Source of the DNA: DASPWW01 sp035637595
Lineage (GTDB): Bacteria > Actinomycetota > Thermoleophilia > Solirubrobacterales > 70-9
Direction of reading: 5' to 3'
NCBI GenBank assembly: GCA_035637595.1
Contig: DASPWW010000041.1
Location: 1-15,115 of the forward strand
Length of the DNA stretch: 15,115 nucleotides
Positions 1-6,888 of the stretch are shown piece after piece. The position numbers and the translations under genes were made by a program. Numbering within the stretch: the stretch's first letter is position 1; each line of letters starts with the position of its first letter. The notes beneath the pieces are model-generated. The model did no database searches. It was not told where the DNA came from and worked only from the letters and a program-made list of their open reading frames with translations.

Positions 1-714
1 GGCGAGCGGGTCGCCGAGCGTGCACAGCTCCCAGTCGACGACCGCGGCGACCTCGCCGCCGGGCGTCAGGATCATGTTGTCGAGCCGGTAGTCGCCGTGC
101 ACGATCGTCGCCGGTCCCTGCTCGGGCACCCGCGCCTCGAGGCGGCTGTGCACCTCGTCGACCACCGCCAGCTCGCGCGTCTTCGACTTCTCCCACTGGC
201 CGTGCCAGCGGCGCAGCTGGCGCAGCACGTAGTCCTGCTTGCGGCCCAGATCGCCGATCCCGACTGCGTCGGGGTCCACGGCGTGGATCGCGACCAGGGT
301 GTCGACCACGCGCTCGCCGATCGCGCGTCGCTGACCATCGTCGAAGTGCTGCTCCGCCTCGGCCTTGGAGCGCAGGATCGGGCCCTCGACGAAGTCCATG
401 ACGTAGAACGGGGCGCCGTTTACCTCGTCGTCGCCGCAGAAGCCGGCGACCGGCGGGACCGGGACGTCGGTCTCGGCGAGCGCCGCGATCACCCTGTGCT
501 CGCGCCCCATGTCGTGCGCCGAGCCGAGCCGCTTGCCGAGCGGGGGGCGCCGCAGCGCCCATGCCCCGCCGCCCGAGTCCTTGACCTCGTAGGTCAGGTT
601 CGAGCGCCCGCCCGAGATCCGCTCGTAGGTCAGCGGCGGCTCCGCTCCGGGGATGCTCTCGGCAAACCAGGCCTCGACCCGCGGCGCGTCTATGCCCTCC
701 GGGACCTCGCTCAT
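1..714 (-). CDS. Phosphotransferase family protein (APH fold, ACAD10/LvaA-like acyl-CoA kinase type), 3' end outside window
   Basis: The first 238 residues are present; the gene runs off the left edge of the window, so it is not visible as a closed ORF. The APH kinase core is clear: a small lobe with the LRRPPLG strand (about 55-60), SAHDMGRE (66-72) and GAPFYVMDFVEGP (100-112), the catalytic loop HGDYRLDN (206-213; Asp208, Asn213) and the metal-binding VVDWE (225-229; Asp227), then LGDPLA at the cut. This pattern is that of the APH domain of ACAD10/ACAD11 and of bacterial LvaA, which phosphorylate 4-hydroxyacyl-CoAs, rather than of antibiotic kinases. The substrate here is inferred. The ATG at 714 is chosen because a TATGCT box ends 8 nt before it and the protein begins as the family does; the ATG at 727 is out of frame. 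It is transcribed divergently from the secreted-paralog unit, 54 bp away. Confidence 0.88.
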   Translation of the reverse strand, partial: MSEVPEGIDAPRVEAWFAESIPGAEPPLTYERISGGRSNLTYEVKDSGGGAWALRRPPLGKRLGSAHDMGREHRVIAALAETDVPVPPVAGFCGDDEVNGAPFYVMDFVEGPILRSKAEAEQHFDDGQRRAIGERVVDTLVAIHAVDPDAVGIGDLGRKQDYVLRQLRRWHGQWEKSKTRELAVVDEVHSRLEARVPEQGPATIVHGDYRLDNMILTPGGEVAAVVDWELCTLGDPLA

Positions 715-722
715 CGGCGGGC

Positions 723-728
723 AGCATA
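723..728 (-). promoter_or_regulatory. -10 box of a leaderless promoter for the phosphotransferase gene
   Basis: TATGCT on the minus strand fits the actinobacterial TANNNT -10 consensus. It ends 8 nt before the ATG at 714, so the transcript would begin at or next to the start codon. There is no Shine-Dalgarno sequence. No convincing -35 box is visible. Confidence 0.45.
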
Positions 729-753
729 TGCGGCCGGCGAAGGGCGCCGGGAA

Positions 754-759
754 TAGAAT
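754..759 (+). promoter_or_regulatory. -10 box for the secreted-paralog unit
   Basis: TAGAAT (TANNNT type) is followed by 9 nt and the GTG at 769, leaving at most about 3 nt of 5' leader. No Shine-Dalgarno precedes the GTG. This is the best candidate promoter for the 769-4954 unit. Confidence 0.45.
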
Positions 760-768
760 CGCCCGCCT

Positions 769-1923
769 GTGGCAGGGATCGCACGTCCCCTCCTCGCTGC
801 CGTCGTGCTCGGCATCGCCGTGGTCCCCGCAGCCCTGACGGGCGCCGCCTCTTCCCAAGAACCCGAACCACCGGTGCCGTCCGTGCTGGTCGCCGCAACG
901 GCCGACCATGCCGAGCTGATCAAGACGATCCCGATCGCGGGTAGCCCCGGAGGCGAGCCCCGCGTGGTGATGTCGATGGGTCCGGGGCAGCTGCCCGACC
1001 TCCAGGAGGGTGATCGGCTGCACGCGACCGCAGAGGTCCAGATCACCGCCGACTGCACCTTCCACCGCCCGCGCTGCACGAGCAGTCCCTATCGATACAG
1101 CCCCGTGATCGAGGGCAAGCTCGTGCTCGCCGACGGGGCCCAGGTAACCGGCGGCCCCAACGCGGTGACGCTGTCGGCACCCGACCGCAACGTCTGCCAC
1201 AACCAGACCGGCGATCGCGAGCACCACTGCATGCTCGTCCCGCGCGGCGGCGTCGACGTCGGCGGCGGCGGGGCACTGCCCTGCGACCCGAGCTCGTGCC
1301 ACGTCAACTTCGTCGTCGAGGCGCACGACAACGCGGCGCAACCCGGCGACGTCGTGATTGTCGGCGGCCAGCGGCCCAACGGGGCGGTCCTCCAGGACAA
1401 GGGGCGGATCAACGTGGTGCGCCTGCGTGGCGCCGCCGAGCAGCAGGCGACCACGCTCACAACCCATGCCCGCGTGCACGCCGCGCTGCCGCTCAACCTC
1501 TCGAAACAGGTCGTCTACTCGCAGAAGCTCGAGGGACTCCAGGATCGTGAGCAGCTCGAGGTCGAGGCGACGATGATCACCCAGATCTCATACCTGCCCT
1601 ACGCGACGCGCGTCGGCGCGCGGCTGATCCTCGCCAAGGGCAGGCAGGCCACGGGGCAGGGGCACCAGGTCAAGGAGATCGCCGACTTCAACGGCGAGAT
1701 CGCCGAGAACAACGGCTTCAACTGCACCCAGGCCGAGAGCCCGTGCCTGACCCGTAAGGTCGGGGTGTTGAAGATGAGGAAGGACGCCGGCGGCCCGCTG
1801 TACGTAAACCTCGTCGCGATCACGGGGCCCAAGAACCGGCCCGCCGGGCCCGGGGACCACGTCAAGATCGGCAAGTCCGGCGGTCTGAGCGTCACGCGCT
1901 TCCCGCCGGCGCTGTTCGGCTGA
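769..1923 (+). CDS. Secreted two-domain eight-cysteine protein of unknown function, paralog 1
   Basis: I do not recognise this family. A signal peptide is clear (hydrophobic stretch about 8-24, likely cleavage near AASSQ). The mature chain has domain A (about 36-222) and domain B (about 245-384), which align with each other: VVMSMGPGQLPDL with VVYSQKLEGLQD, GKLVLADG with ARLILAKG, and CHVNFVVEA with LYVNLVAIT. All eight cysteines are exported and fall in four pairs: 96/103, 143/154, 172/177 and 319/326, suggesting disulfides. QDKGRIN (209-215) and NGFNCT (315-320) are shared with both downstream paralogs. Unlike those, it lacks the poly-Pro linker between domains. The GTG at 769 is preceded by a -10 box rather than a Shine-Dalgarno. 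Its stop lies 2 nt before the start of the HAD gene. Short beta-type strands separated by Gly/Pro/Asn turns suggest a beta-sandwich, which is inference. Confidence 0.85.
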   Translation: MAGIARPLLAAVVLGIAVVPAALTGAASSQEPEPPVPSVLVAATADHAELIKTIPIAGSPGGEPRVVMSMGPGQLPDLQEGDRLHATAEVQITADCTFHRPRCTSSPYRYSPVIEGKLVLADGAQVTGGPNAVTLSAPDRNVCHNQTGDREHHCMLVPRGGVDVGGGGALPCDPSSCHVNFVVEAHDNAAQPGDVVIVGGQRPNGAVLQDKGRINVVRLRGAAEQQATTLTTHARVHAALPLNLSKQVVYSQKLEGLQDREQLEVEATMITQISYLPYATRVGARLILAKGRQATGQGHQVKEIADFNGEIAENNGFNCTQAESPCLTRKVGVLKMRKDAGGPLYVNLVAITGPKNRPAGPGDHVKIGKSGGLSVTRFPPALFG

Positions 1924-1925
1924 TC

Positions 1926-2552
1926 GTGTCCGGTTCCGGCACGGCTCCCCGCGGCCTGCTGCTCGACTTCGGCGGCGTGCTGACGACCAACATCTGGGAG
2001 TCCTTCGATGCCTTCTGCGAAGCCGAGGGATTGCCCGAGGGGACGGTTCGGCGGCTGTTCAGGGACGACCCCGAGGCGCTCGCCGACCTGCGAATGCTCG
2101 AGACGGGAGAGCTCACCGAGGCCGATTTCGCGTCGCGCTTCGGAAGGCGGCTCGGCATCGAGGAGACCGATGGCCTGATCGAGCGCCTGTTCGCCGCCCT
2201 GCGGCCCGAGCACGGGGTGATCGGGGCCGTTCGCTCGCTGCGCGGCGCCGGCGTGAAGACGGGCCTGATCTCGAACTCGTGGGGCACCGGGATCTACGAC
2301 CCGCGTCTGCTCGAGGAGCTGTTCGACGCCGTCGTGATCTCGGGCGAGGTCGGACTGCACAAGCCCCAGCCGGAAATCTTCCGGCTGGGCGCGGAGCGGC
2401 TCGGCATAGAGCCCGAGGCGTGCGTGTTCGTCGACGACCTGCGCGAGAACGTGGTCGGGGCCGAGGCCGTCGGCATGACCGCGATCCTGCACCGCGACCC
2501 CGCCGCGACCGTGGCGAGGCTGGAGGAGCTTTTCGGTGTCGCCGCCGACTGA
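1926..2552 (+). CDS. HAD superfamily (subfamily IA, DFGGVL type) hydrolase
   Basis: This 208-aa cytoplasmic protein carries all four HAD motifs: motif I LLLDFGGVL (nucleophile Asp14), motif II SNS (about 118-120), motif III Lys in GLHKPQPEIF (about 141-150), and motif IV FVDDLREN (about 168-175). A helical cap lies between motifs I and II. The residue two after the nucleophile, normally the acid/base Asp, is Gly16. This DFGGVL form is seen in ACAD10-like and sEH-N-like HAD proteins, so ordinary phosphatase activity is uncertain. The GTG start lies 2 nt after the stop of paralog 1 without a strong Shine-Dalgarno, and the 3' end overlaps paralog 2 by 17 bp, so translation is probably coupled. 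Being a cytoplasmic enzyme between secreted paralogs is unusual. The only other ACAD10-type part nearby is the divergent APH kinase. Substrate unknown. Confidence 0.88.
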   Translation: MSGSGTAPRGLLLDFGGVLTTNIWESFDAFCEAEGLPEGTVRRLFRDDPEALADLRMLETGELTEADFASRFGRRLGIEETDGLIERLFAALRPEHGVIGAVRSLRGAGVKTGLISNSWGTGIYDPRLLEELFDAVVISGEVGLHKPQPEIFRLGAERLGIEPEACVFVDDLRENVVGAEAVGMTAILHRDPAATVARLEELFGVAAD

Positions 2553-3723
2553 GCGCACGCGGCCCGCCGTCGCGGCCCTCGGCCTGGTCGCCGCCGTCGC
2601 CGCGACGCTCGCCTCCAGCTCGCCCGCTCAGACGCGCGACGGCGAGGTGACGGTAAAGGTCGCGACGACCGGAAACCGCTCCGAGCTGCGGCGCACCGTG
2701 CCGATCGCCAGGCACCCCGGCGGCGGCACCCGCGTCGCGATGTCGATGGGCCCCGGCGAGCTGCCCGAGCTGGCCGCGGGCGACGTGCTCGAGGTCTCGG
2801 CGGAGCTGGAGGTCACGACCGACTGCCTCAACCGCGAGCACGGGCGCCAGTGCGTCGGCAGCTCCTACCGCTACAACCCGGCCGTCGGCGCCCAGCTCAT
2901 CCTCGCCGCCGGGCCCGAGACGGTGACCGGTCCCGACACGATGGCGCTCAGCGCCCGCCAGACCATCATCTGCAGGCAGAAGCCACCGAGCCGCGAGCGC
3001 CATTGCATGATCGTGTTCACCGCGACGGAGCTGCCGATCGCCGACCTCGCCGCGATCCCGTGCGCGCCGGACTCCTGCCATGTCAACCTGCTGCTCGACG
3101 CCCACCACCCCGCGGCGCACGCCAACGACCGGCTGATCGTCGGCAGCGCCGGGCAGAACGGGTCGGTGAAGCAGGACAAGGGGCGCATAAACGCCATCCG
3201 CACGCGGGGCGCCGATCCCGCCGCGCTGCCCCCGCCGCCCCCGGACGGGACGATCACCGCGGCGACGGGCCAGCGCCTGATCGGCGGCCTGTCGCTGGAC
3301 GATCCGCCGCGCAAGGCGGTGGTCTACTCGCAGCCGCTCGACGGCCTCGAGGCCGGAGAGCAGCTCGTGGCCACGGCGGGCATGCAGACGGGGATCGTGC
3401 GGCTGCGCCACAACGCGAACGTGACCTCGCGGATCGTCATCGCGGCCACCCCCACCGCGACGGCCCCTGGGCAGCTCGCGTCCCAGATCGCCCCGCCCAA
3501 CGGCGAGGTCACCGAGAGCAACGGCTTCAACTGCACCCAGCGCACGACGCCCTGCACGACGCGGAAGATCGGGGTGGTCGCGATCGAGAAGGATGCTCCC
3601 AAGACGCTGTACGCCAACCTCGTGCTCGGCGTCGGCAGGGTGGGCGGACGGGCGCCGGGCGACAACCTCGTCAAGGTGGGCGAGGCGGGCGGACTGGAGG
3701 TCACCCTCTACCCTGCGGAGTGA
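2536..3723 (+). CDS. Secreted two-domain eight-cysteine protein of unknown function, paralog 2
   Basis: This 395-aa protein is homologous over its full length to the proteins at 769 and 3794. It has an N-terminal signal peptide (hydrophobic about 10-30, cleavage near SPAQT), domain A (about 37-225), a Pro-rich linker (LPPPPPDG, 231-238) and domain B (about 258-395). Cysteines sit at 97/106, 146/157, 176/181 and 333/340; the last three spacings (X10, X4, X6) match the other two copies exactly, while the first is X8 instead of X6. QDKGRIN and NGFNCT are conserved. The GTG at 2536 is preceded 7 nt upstream by the strong Shine-Dalgarno GGAGGAG (2522-2528) inside the HAD gene, and overlaps that gene by 17 bp, which indicates one transcript and coupled translation. 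No catalytic motif, LPXTG anchor or C-terminal membrane segment is seen, so it is predicted to be released or loosely wall-associated. Confidence 0.86.
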   Translation: MSPPTERTRPAVAALGLVAAVAATLASSSPAQTRDGEVTVKVATTGNRSELRRTVPIARHPGGGTRVAMSMGPGELPELAAGDVLEVSAELEVTTDCLNREHGRQCVGSSYRYNPAVGAQLILAAGPETVTGPDTMALSARQTIICRQKPPSRERHCMIVFTATELPIADLAAIPCAPDSCHVNLLLDAHHPAAHANDRLIVGSAGQNGSVKQDKGRINAIRTRGADPAALPPPPPDGTITAATGQRLIGGLSLDDPPRKAVVYSQPLDGLEAGEQLVATAGMQTGIVRLRHNANVTSRIVIAATPTATAPGQLASQIAPPNGEVTESNGFNCTQRTTPCTTRKIGVVAIEKDAPKTLYANLVLGVGRVGGRAPGDNLVKVGEAGGLEVTLYPAE

Positions 3724-3793
3724 ATGCGGCTCCTCGATCGGGGCAGGGTTGACGCGCCGCGACTCGAACGAGGTCGAGGTGTTGATTCGCAGA

Positions 3794-4954
3794 ATGGGCT
3801 TTCGCGCGCATAGAGCGTCGTTTGCTGCGCTTGTGGCGCTGCTCGCTTGTCTGAGCACCGCCCCGGTGGCCGCCGCGCAGAACGGCCCGTCGAAGGTCAA
3901 GGTGGCGACGACCGGAAACAAGTCGGAGCTGGTCGACACGATTCCGATCACGAAAAAGCCGCTGGTCAGCCCGCGCGTCGTGATGTCGCTGGGGCCGGAC
4001 AGCCTCGGCGCTCTGCTGACGGGCGACCAGCTCGAGGTCAGCGCCGAGGCGGAGATAACGACCGACTGCCGGTTCGAGTCGTCGGAGTGCGTCGGCGCGC
4101 CCTATGACTTCAATCCGAAGATCGGAGCCAGCATCGTCATATCGACGGCCCCCACGACGGCGTCGGGCTTCGCCCTCGTCCCGCGCCAGGAGGTCAACTG
4201 CCGCCAGAAGCTCCCCAACCGCCAGCACCACTGCGTGTTCACGATGGAGCCTCCGCCGCTGCAGGTGGATCTCGCCGCGCTGCCGTGCTCGACGGGCCAG
4301 TGCTACGTGAACCTGGTCATGGACGCTTACCACCGCAAGGGCAGCCCGAAGCGCAATGTCGTCCTCGTCGGAGCCAACAACCGCAACGGCAAGGTCCAGC
4401 AGGACAAGGGGCGGGTGAACGCGGTCCGCACGCGGCCCGGCAGTTCGGCGGCGGTCCCGCCGCCCCCGCCACCCGGGACGTTCTCGATCGGCAACGCCTC
4501 GCCGACGACCAACGCGATCTCGCTCAACCCCGAGGCCGAGGCGGTGATCTTCTCCCAGGAGATGGATGACCTCAAGACCGGCGAGCAGCTCGCGGTCAGG
4601 GCCGGCCTGACGACCGACGTCACGCTGCTCAACCACAACGCCAACGTCTCGACGCGCATCGTCCTCGCCGACAGCCCGACCGAGACCGATCCGGGGGTGG
4701 TGGGATCGGCGGTGTCCGACCTCAAGGGCGAGATCACCGAGAACAACGGCTTCAACTGCACCAAGAAGGCGACCCCGTGCCCCTCGAACAAGGTCGGGGT
4801 GATCGCGATGAAGAAGGACGCCTCGGTTCCGCTGTTCGTGAACCTGGTGCTGAACGTGTCGGGCTTCGGGCAGGCGCCGCCCGGCGAGTTTCTCCCGATC
4901 CCGCCCGAAGGCGGCATCGAGATCACGCGCTATCCGGCGAGCGCGAACGGATAG
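3794..4954 (+). CDS. Secreted two-domain eight-cysteine protein of unknown function, paralog 3
   Basis: This 386-aa protein is the closest relative of paralog 2. The signal peptide is a textbook one (MGFRAHR, hydrophobic 8-26, then AAAQ). Domain A is about 33-214, the linker VPPPPPPG 221-228, and domain B about 248-386. Mature cysteines are 92/99, 136/147, 165/170 and 322/329; Cys19 is in the signal peptide. The A/B duplication is easiest to see here: YVNLVMDA against FVNLVLNV, and VNCRQKLPNRQHHC against FNCTKKATPC. The ATG at 3794 gives a length and signal peptide like the other copies. In-frame GTG 3779 and TTG 3782 are alternatives, and the GAGG at 3770-3773 is better spaced for TTG 3782. 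The reading frame stays open upstream to 3593, but that part only shadows paralog 2. It follows paralog 2 after 70 bp. Function unknown. Confidence 0.85.
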   Translation: MGFRAHRASFAALVALLACLSTAPVAAAQNGPSKVKVATTGNKSELVDTIPITKKPLVSPRVVMSLGPDSLGALLTGDQLEVSAEAEITTDCRFESSECVGAPYDFNPKIGASIVISTAPTTASGFALVPRQEVNCRQKLPNRQHHCVFTMEPPPLQVDLAALPCSTGQCYVNLVMDAYHRKGSPKRNVVLVGANNRNGKVQQDKGRVNAVRTRPGSSAAVPPPPPPGTFSIGNASPTTNAISLNPEAEAVIFSQEMDDLKTGEQLAVRAGLTTDVTLLNHNANVSTRIVLADSPTETDPGVVGSAVSDLKGEITENNGFNCTKKATPCPSNKVGVIAMKKDASVPLFVNLVLNVSGFGQAPPGEFLPIPPEGGIEITRYPASANG

Positions 4955-4976
4955 GCGCTCGCGCCGGCCCTCCTCC

Positions 4977-5702
4977 CTAGTTCCCCGCCGCGTCCACCCA
5001 GTGCGGGCCGCCCCACGAGAGGTCGAAGGAGTAGTCGTTGAAGACGTGGGCCCAGATCAGCCACGCCGTCAGGCGCGCGATGCCCCAGAAGAACATCGCC
5101 CGGTAGAGGGTCAGCAACAGCCCCTCCGGATAGCGGCGCACGAGCTTCTGCCAGACGAGCGGGTCGGCGGGGACGATCACGGTGCGGAAGTACTCGGTCG
5201 TCAGCACGCGCCACGACAGCAGCGCGCACACTGCCCAGAAGGCGTCCCAGGTCCAGCCGAGGCCGCTGTAGTAGGCGGCGGCGTCGGTCATCCGGCCGAG
5301 GTGGCCGGCGTAGGCCCAGGCGTCGATCGCGACGTGGTCGGTCGAGAACGGGAAGAACAGCATCACCCCGACCGTGTCGCCGATGTCGGAGATCACGTGG
5401 GCCCAGCAGCCGATCAGGAAGCTGAGCGCCCAGACCCTGCTGCGCGTGAAGTAGTAGACCAACCCGGCGATCACCAGGCCGAACGCCAGCGAGTGCGTGA
5501 ATCCGACTCCCGGCCAGCCGCGGTGAAACTGGGCGGGATCGGATGCCCGCAGGTGGACCCCGAGGAAGTCGAACCCGTAGACGAACCACTTGGTGAGGAT
5601 GTCGGGCGCATACGAGCCGGCCAGAAGGGGGACGAAGGCCACTCCGAGCCCCAGCTTGCGCTGGAAGACGTACGGCTCGAGGTCGTGGGTCGACCAGCTC
5701 AT
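4977..5702 (-). CDS. Membrane-bound metal-dependent hydrolase, YdjM/DUF457-like
   Basis: This 241-aa protein is predicted to sit in the cytoplasmic membrane. It resembles the YdjM/YbcI-type 'membrane-bound metal-dependent hydrolase' family: SYAPDI (30-35), FHRGWPGVGFTHS (59-71) and WAHVISDIGDTVG (100-112) supply the His/Asp residues typical of the metal site, followed by LFFPFS. Hydrophobic segments flank these motifs, and more follow near 140-160 and 190-215. The real substrate of this family is not established. The start is set at 5702, not at the in-frame ATG 5741, because it overlaps the stop of the upstream 52-aa gene in an ATGA arrangement. The C-terminus is Trp/His-rich (SWGGPHWVDAAGN). 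It is convergent with paralog 3, with only 22 bp between stops. Confidence 0.75.
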   Translation of the reverse strand: MSWSTHDLEPYVFQRKLGLGVAFVPLLAGSYAPDILTKWFVYGFDFLGVHLRASDPAQFHRGWPGVGFTHSLAFGLVIAGLVYYFTRSRVWALSFLIGCWAHVISDIGDTVGVMLFFPFSTDHVAIDAWAYAGHLGRMTDAAAYYSGLGWTWDAFWAVCALLSWRVLTTEYFRTVIVPADPLVWQKLVRRYPEGLLLTLYRAMFFWGIARLTAWLIWAHVFNDYSFDLSWGGPHWVDAAGN

Positions 5703-5857
5703 CGCGACCGCAGGCGCCTGATCCGCTCGGGAATCGCCCACACCGTCACCGCGAGATAGACCGCGCAGACCACCGCCGAGTACAGGAACCCCGGGAACGC
5801 GACTCCGATCGCGACGTACACGACGCCGGCGGCGAGGTAGAGGACCAGCGTCCGCAC
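5699..5857 (-). CDS. Small (52 aa) membrane protein coupled to the YdjM-like gene
   Basis: Short ORF starting GTG CGG ACG and ending TGA, with an in-frame TAG four codons before the start. The peptide is one long hydrophobic region (about residues 4-42, probably two membrane passes around FPG at 21-23) followed by a basic tail (PERIRRLRSR), so the C-terminus should face the cytoplasm. Its TGA overlaps the next ATG (ATGA), which supports real translation and coupling to the hydrolase gene. A TAGGCT -10 box ends exactly 6 nt before the GTG, the geometry of a leaderless transcript. I do not recognise a family; a small accessory subunit of the YdjM-like protein is inference. Confidence 0.68.
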   Translation of the reverse strand: MRTLVLYLAAGVVYVAIGVAFPGFLYSAVVCAVYLAVTVWAIPERIRRLRSR

Positions 5858-5862
5858 CCGCT

Positions 5863-5869
5863 TAGCCTA
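5863..5869. promoter_or_regulatory. Symmetric -10 element (TAGCCTA) shared by two divergent genes
   Basis: TAGCCT read on the plus strand and TAGGCT read on the minus strand both fit TANNNT and occupy the same 7 bp. Minus strand: 6 nt from the box to the GTG at 5857. Plus strand: 8 nt from the box to the GTG at 5877. Only 13 bp separate the annotated start codons at 5857 and 5871, so any promoter for one gene must lie against or inside the other. Confidence 0.45.
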
Positions 5870-5870
5870 T

Positions 5871-6860
5871 GTGCCCGTGATTCACGCCGACGTCGGATCC
5901 AGCCTCGACCGCTTCCTGCATGCGGCCGAGACCTTCTTCGAGAACCTCGCCGCGATCGAGTGGACCGCGATGGCCGTCGCGCTCGCGCTGTGGGCGGCGA
6001 TGCTCGTCGCCCGCGCCCACGGCTGGGCCAACGCCCTGCGCGCCTCCTACCCGACCACCCCGGTCCCGGAGCGCATGATCCAGGCCTCCTTCCTCGCCGG
6101 CGCCGGGATCAACGCGATCGTCCCGGCGCGGGTCGGCGACGCCGCGAAGATCTTCCTCGCCAAGCAGAGCGTTGCCGGCTCCTCTTATCCCGCGATCGCC
6201 TCCTCGTTCGCGGTCCTGACCCCGTTCGACACCGCGATGGGGCTCATCGTGCTCGGCTACGCCCTGACCCAGGGGCTGTTGCCCGAGGCGCCGCGGCTCC
6301 CCCACCTTCCCGCCTTCGAGATCGCCTTCTGGGCCCAGCACCCCGAACTGCTGATGCTGATGCTGACCGCGCTCGGGATCGGCGCGATCGCGCTGTTCGC
6401 CGTCCTCGCCCGCCGCGTCGAGGCGCTGTGGCAGAAGCTCAAGCAGGGCGTCGCGATCGTGCGCACCCCGAAGCGCTACCTGCGCGAGGTCGCCGCTTGG
6501 CAGATGGTCGGCTGGATGGCGCGCTTCGCATCCTTCTGGTTCTTCCTCGAGGCGTTCGGGATCGGCGGCTCGTTTAGCAACGTCGGCCTGCTGATGGCCG
6601 TCCAGGCGATCTCCACGACGCTTCCGCTGACGCCGGGCGGCGCCGGCGCTCAGCAGGCGCTGCTCGTCGCCACTCTCGAGGGCCCGTCGCGCGTCGCCGT
6701 GCTGTCGTTCTCGGTCGGCCAGCAGATCGCCGTCGCTGCGCTCGCCGCCGCGCTCGGCTTCGTGGCCCTGTTCCTCGTCTTCCGGATCACCGACTGGAGG
6801 GGACTGATCGAGCGCAGCCGCGCCGCCGCCCAAGCCGGCGCGGGAGGCGGGCGAACCTAG
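5871..6860 (+). CDS. Lysylphosphatidylglycerol synthase transmembrane-region family (flippase-like) protein
   Basis: This polytopic membrane protein of up to 329 aa belongs to the LPG_synthase_TM / UPF0104 family. The diagnostic segments are FLAGAGINAIVPARVGDAAK (about 74-93, the conserved N..PAR.GD/E region) and LPLTPGGAGAQQALL (about 251-265). About seven or eight hydrophobic segments are spread from residue 30 to 308, and the C-terminus is a short basic and Ala/Gly-rich tail. It has no MprF-type aminoacyltransferase domain, so it resembles the stand-alone members implicated in lipid or polyprenyl-phosphate handling; its exact role is unknown. The GTG at 5871 gives the longest form. The GTG at 5877, two codons later, would suit the TAGCCT -10 box better because 5871 is only 2 nt from that box. 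It is divergent from the 52-aa/YdjM-like pair and convergent with the M28 gene (28 bp gap). Confidence 0.85.
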   Translation: MPVIHADVGSSLDRFLHAAETFFENLAAIEWTAMAVALALWAAMLVARAHGWANALRASYPTTPVPERMIQASFLAGAGINAIVPARVGDAAKIFLAKQSVAGSSYPAIASSFAVLTPFDTAMGLIVLGYALTQGLLPEAPRLPHLPAFEIAFWAQHPELLMLMLTALGIGAIALFAVLARRVEALWQKLKQGVAIVRTPKRYLREVAAWQMVGWMARFASFWFFLEAFGIGGSFSNVGLLMAVQAISTTLPLTPGGAGAQQALLVATLEGPSRVAVLSFSVGQQIAVAALAAALGFVALFLVFRITDWRGLIERSRAAAQAGAGGGRT

Positions 6861-6888
6861 CGGGGCCGGCCGGTGGGCGCCCGGAGCG

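Larger units (their letters stand above)
769..4954 (+). repeat. Tandem array of three paralogs (six related domains) with a HAD gene inserted
   Basis: Three diverged copies of one secreted-protein gene lie head to tail, and each is an internal duplication, so six related domains are encoded. DNA identity is high only at short blocks, for example AACGGCTTCAACTGCACC (near 1711, 3521 and 4743) and CAGGACAAGGGGCG (near 1394, 3173 and 4409). This fits old duplication followed by divergence under protein-level constraint. The Pro-rich linkers of copies 2 and 3 suggest they separated last. Confidence 0.7.

Noticed and set aside
97..756. 219-aa open frame on the plus strand
   Set aside because: Antisense to the phosphotransferase, whose HGDYRLDN and VVDWE motifs show the real coding strand.
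3593..3793. N-terminal extension of paralog 3 to 3593
   Set aside because: Runs through the end of paralog 2 in another frame and would bury the signal peptide.
2113..3951. 612-aa open frame on the minus strand
   Set aside because: Low-complexity Arg/Ala/Gly-rich translation antisense to the HAD gene and paralog 2; a codon-position shadow typical of high-GC DNA.
4954..4965. Hairpin GGCG-CTCG-CGCC between convergent genes
   Set aside because: Only a 4-bp stem with a 4-nt loop and no T-tract; too weak to call a terminator.
5862..6833. 323-aa open frame on the minus strand
   Set aside because: Charged, low-complexity translation opposite the LPG-synthase-type gene, which has a clear family signature.
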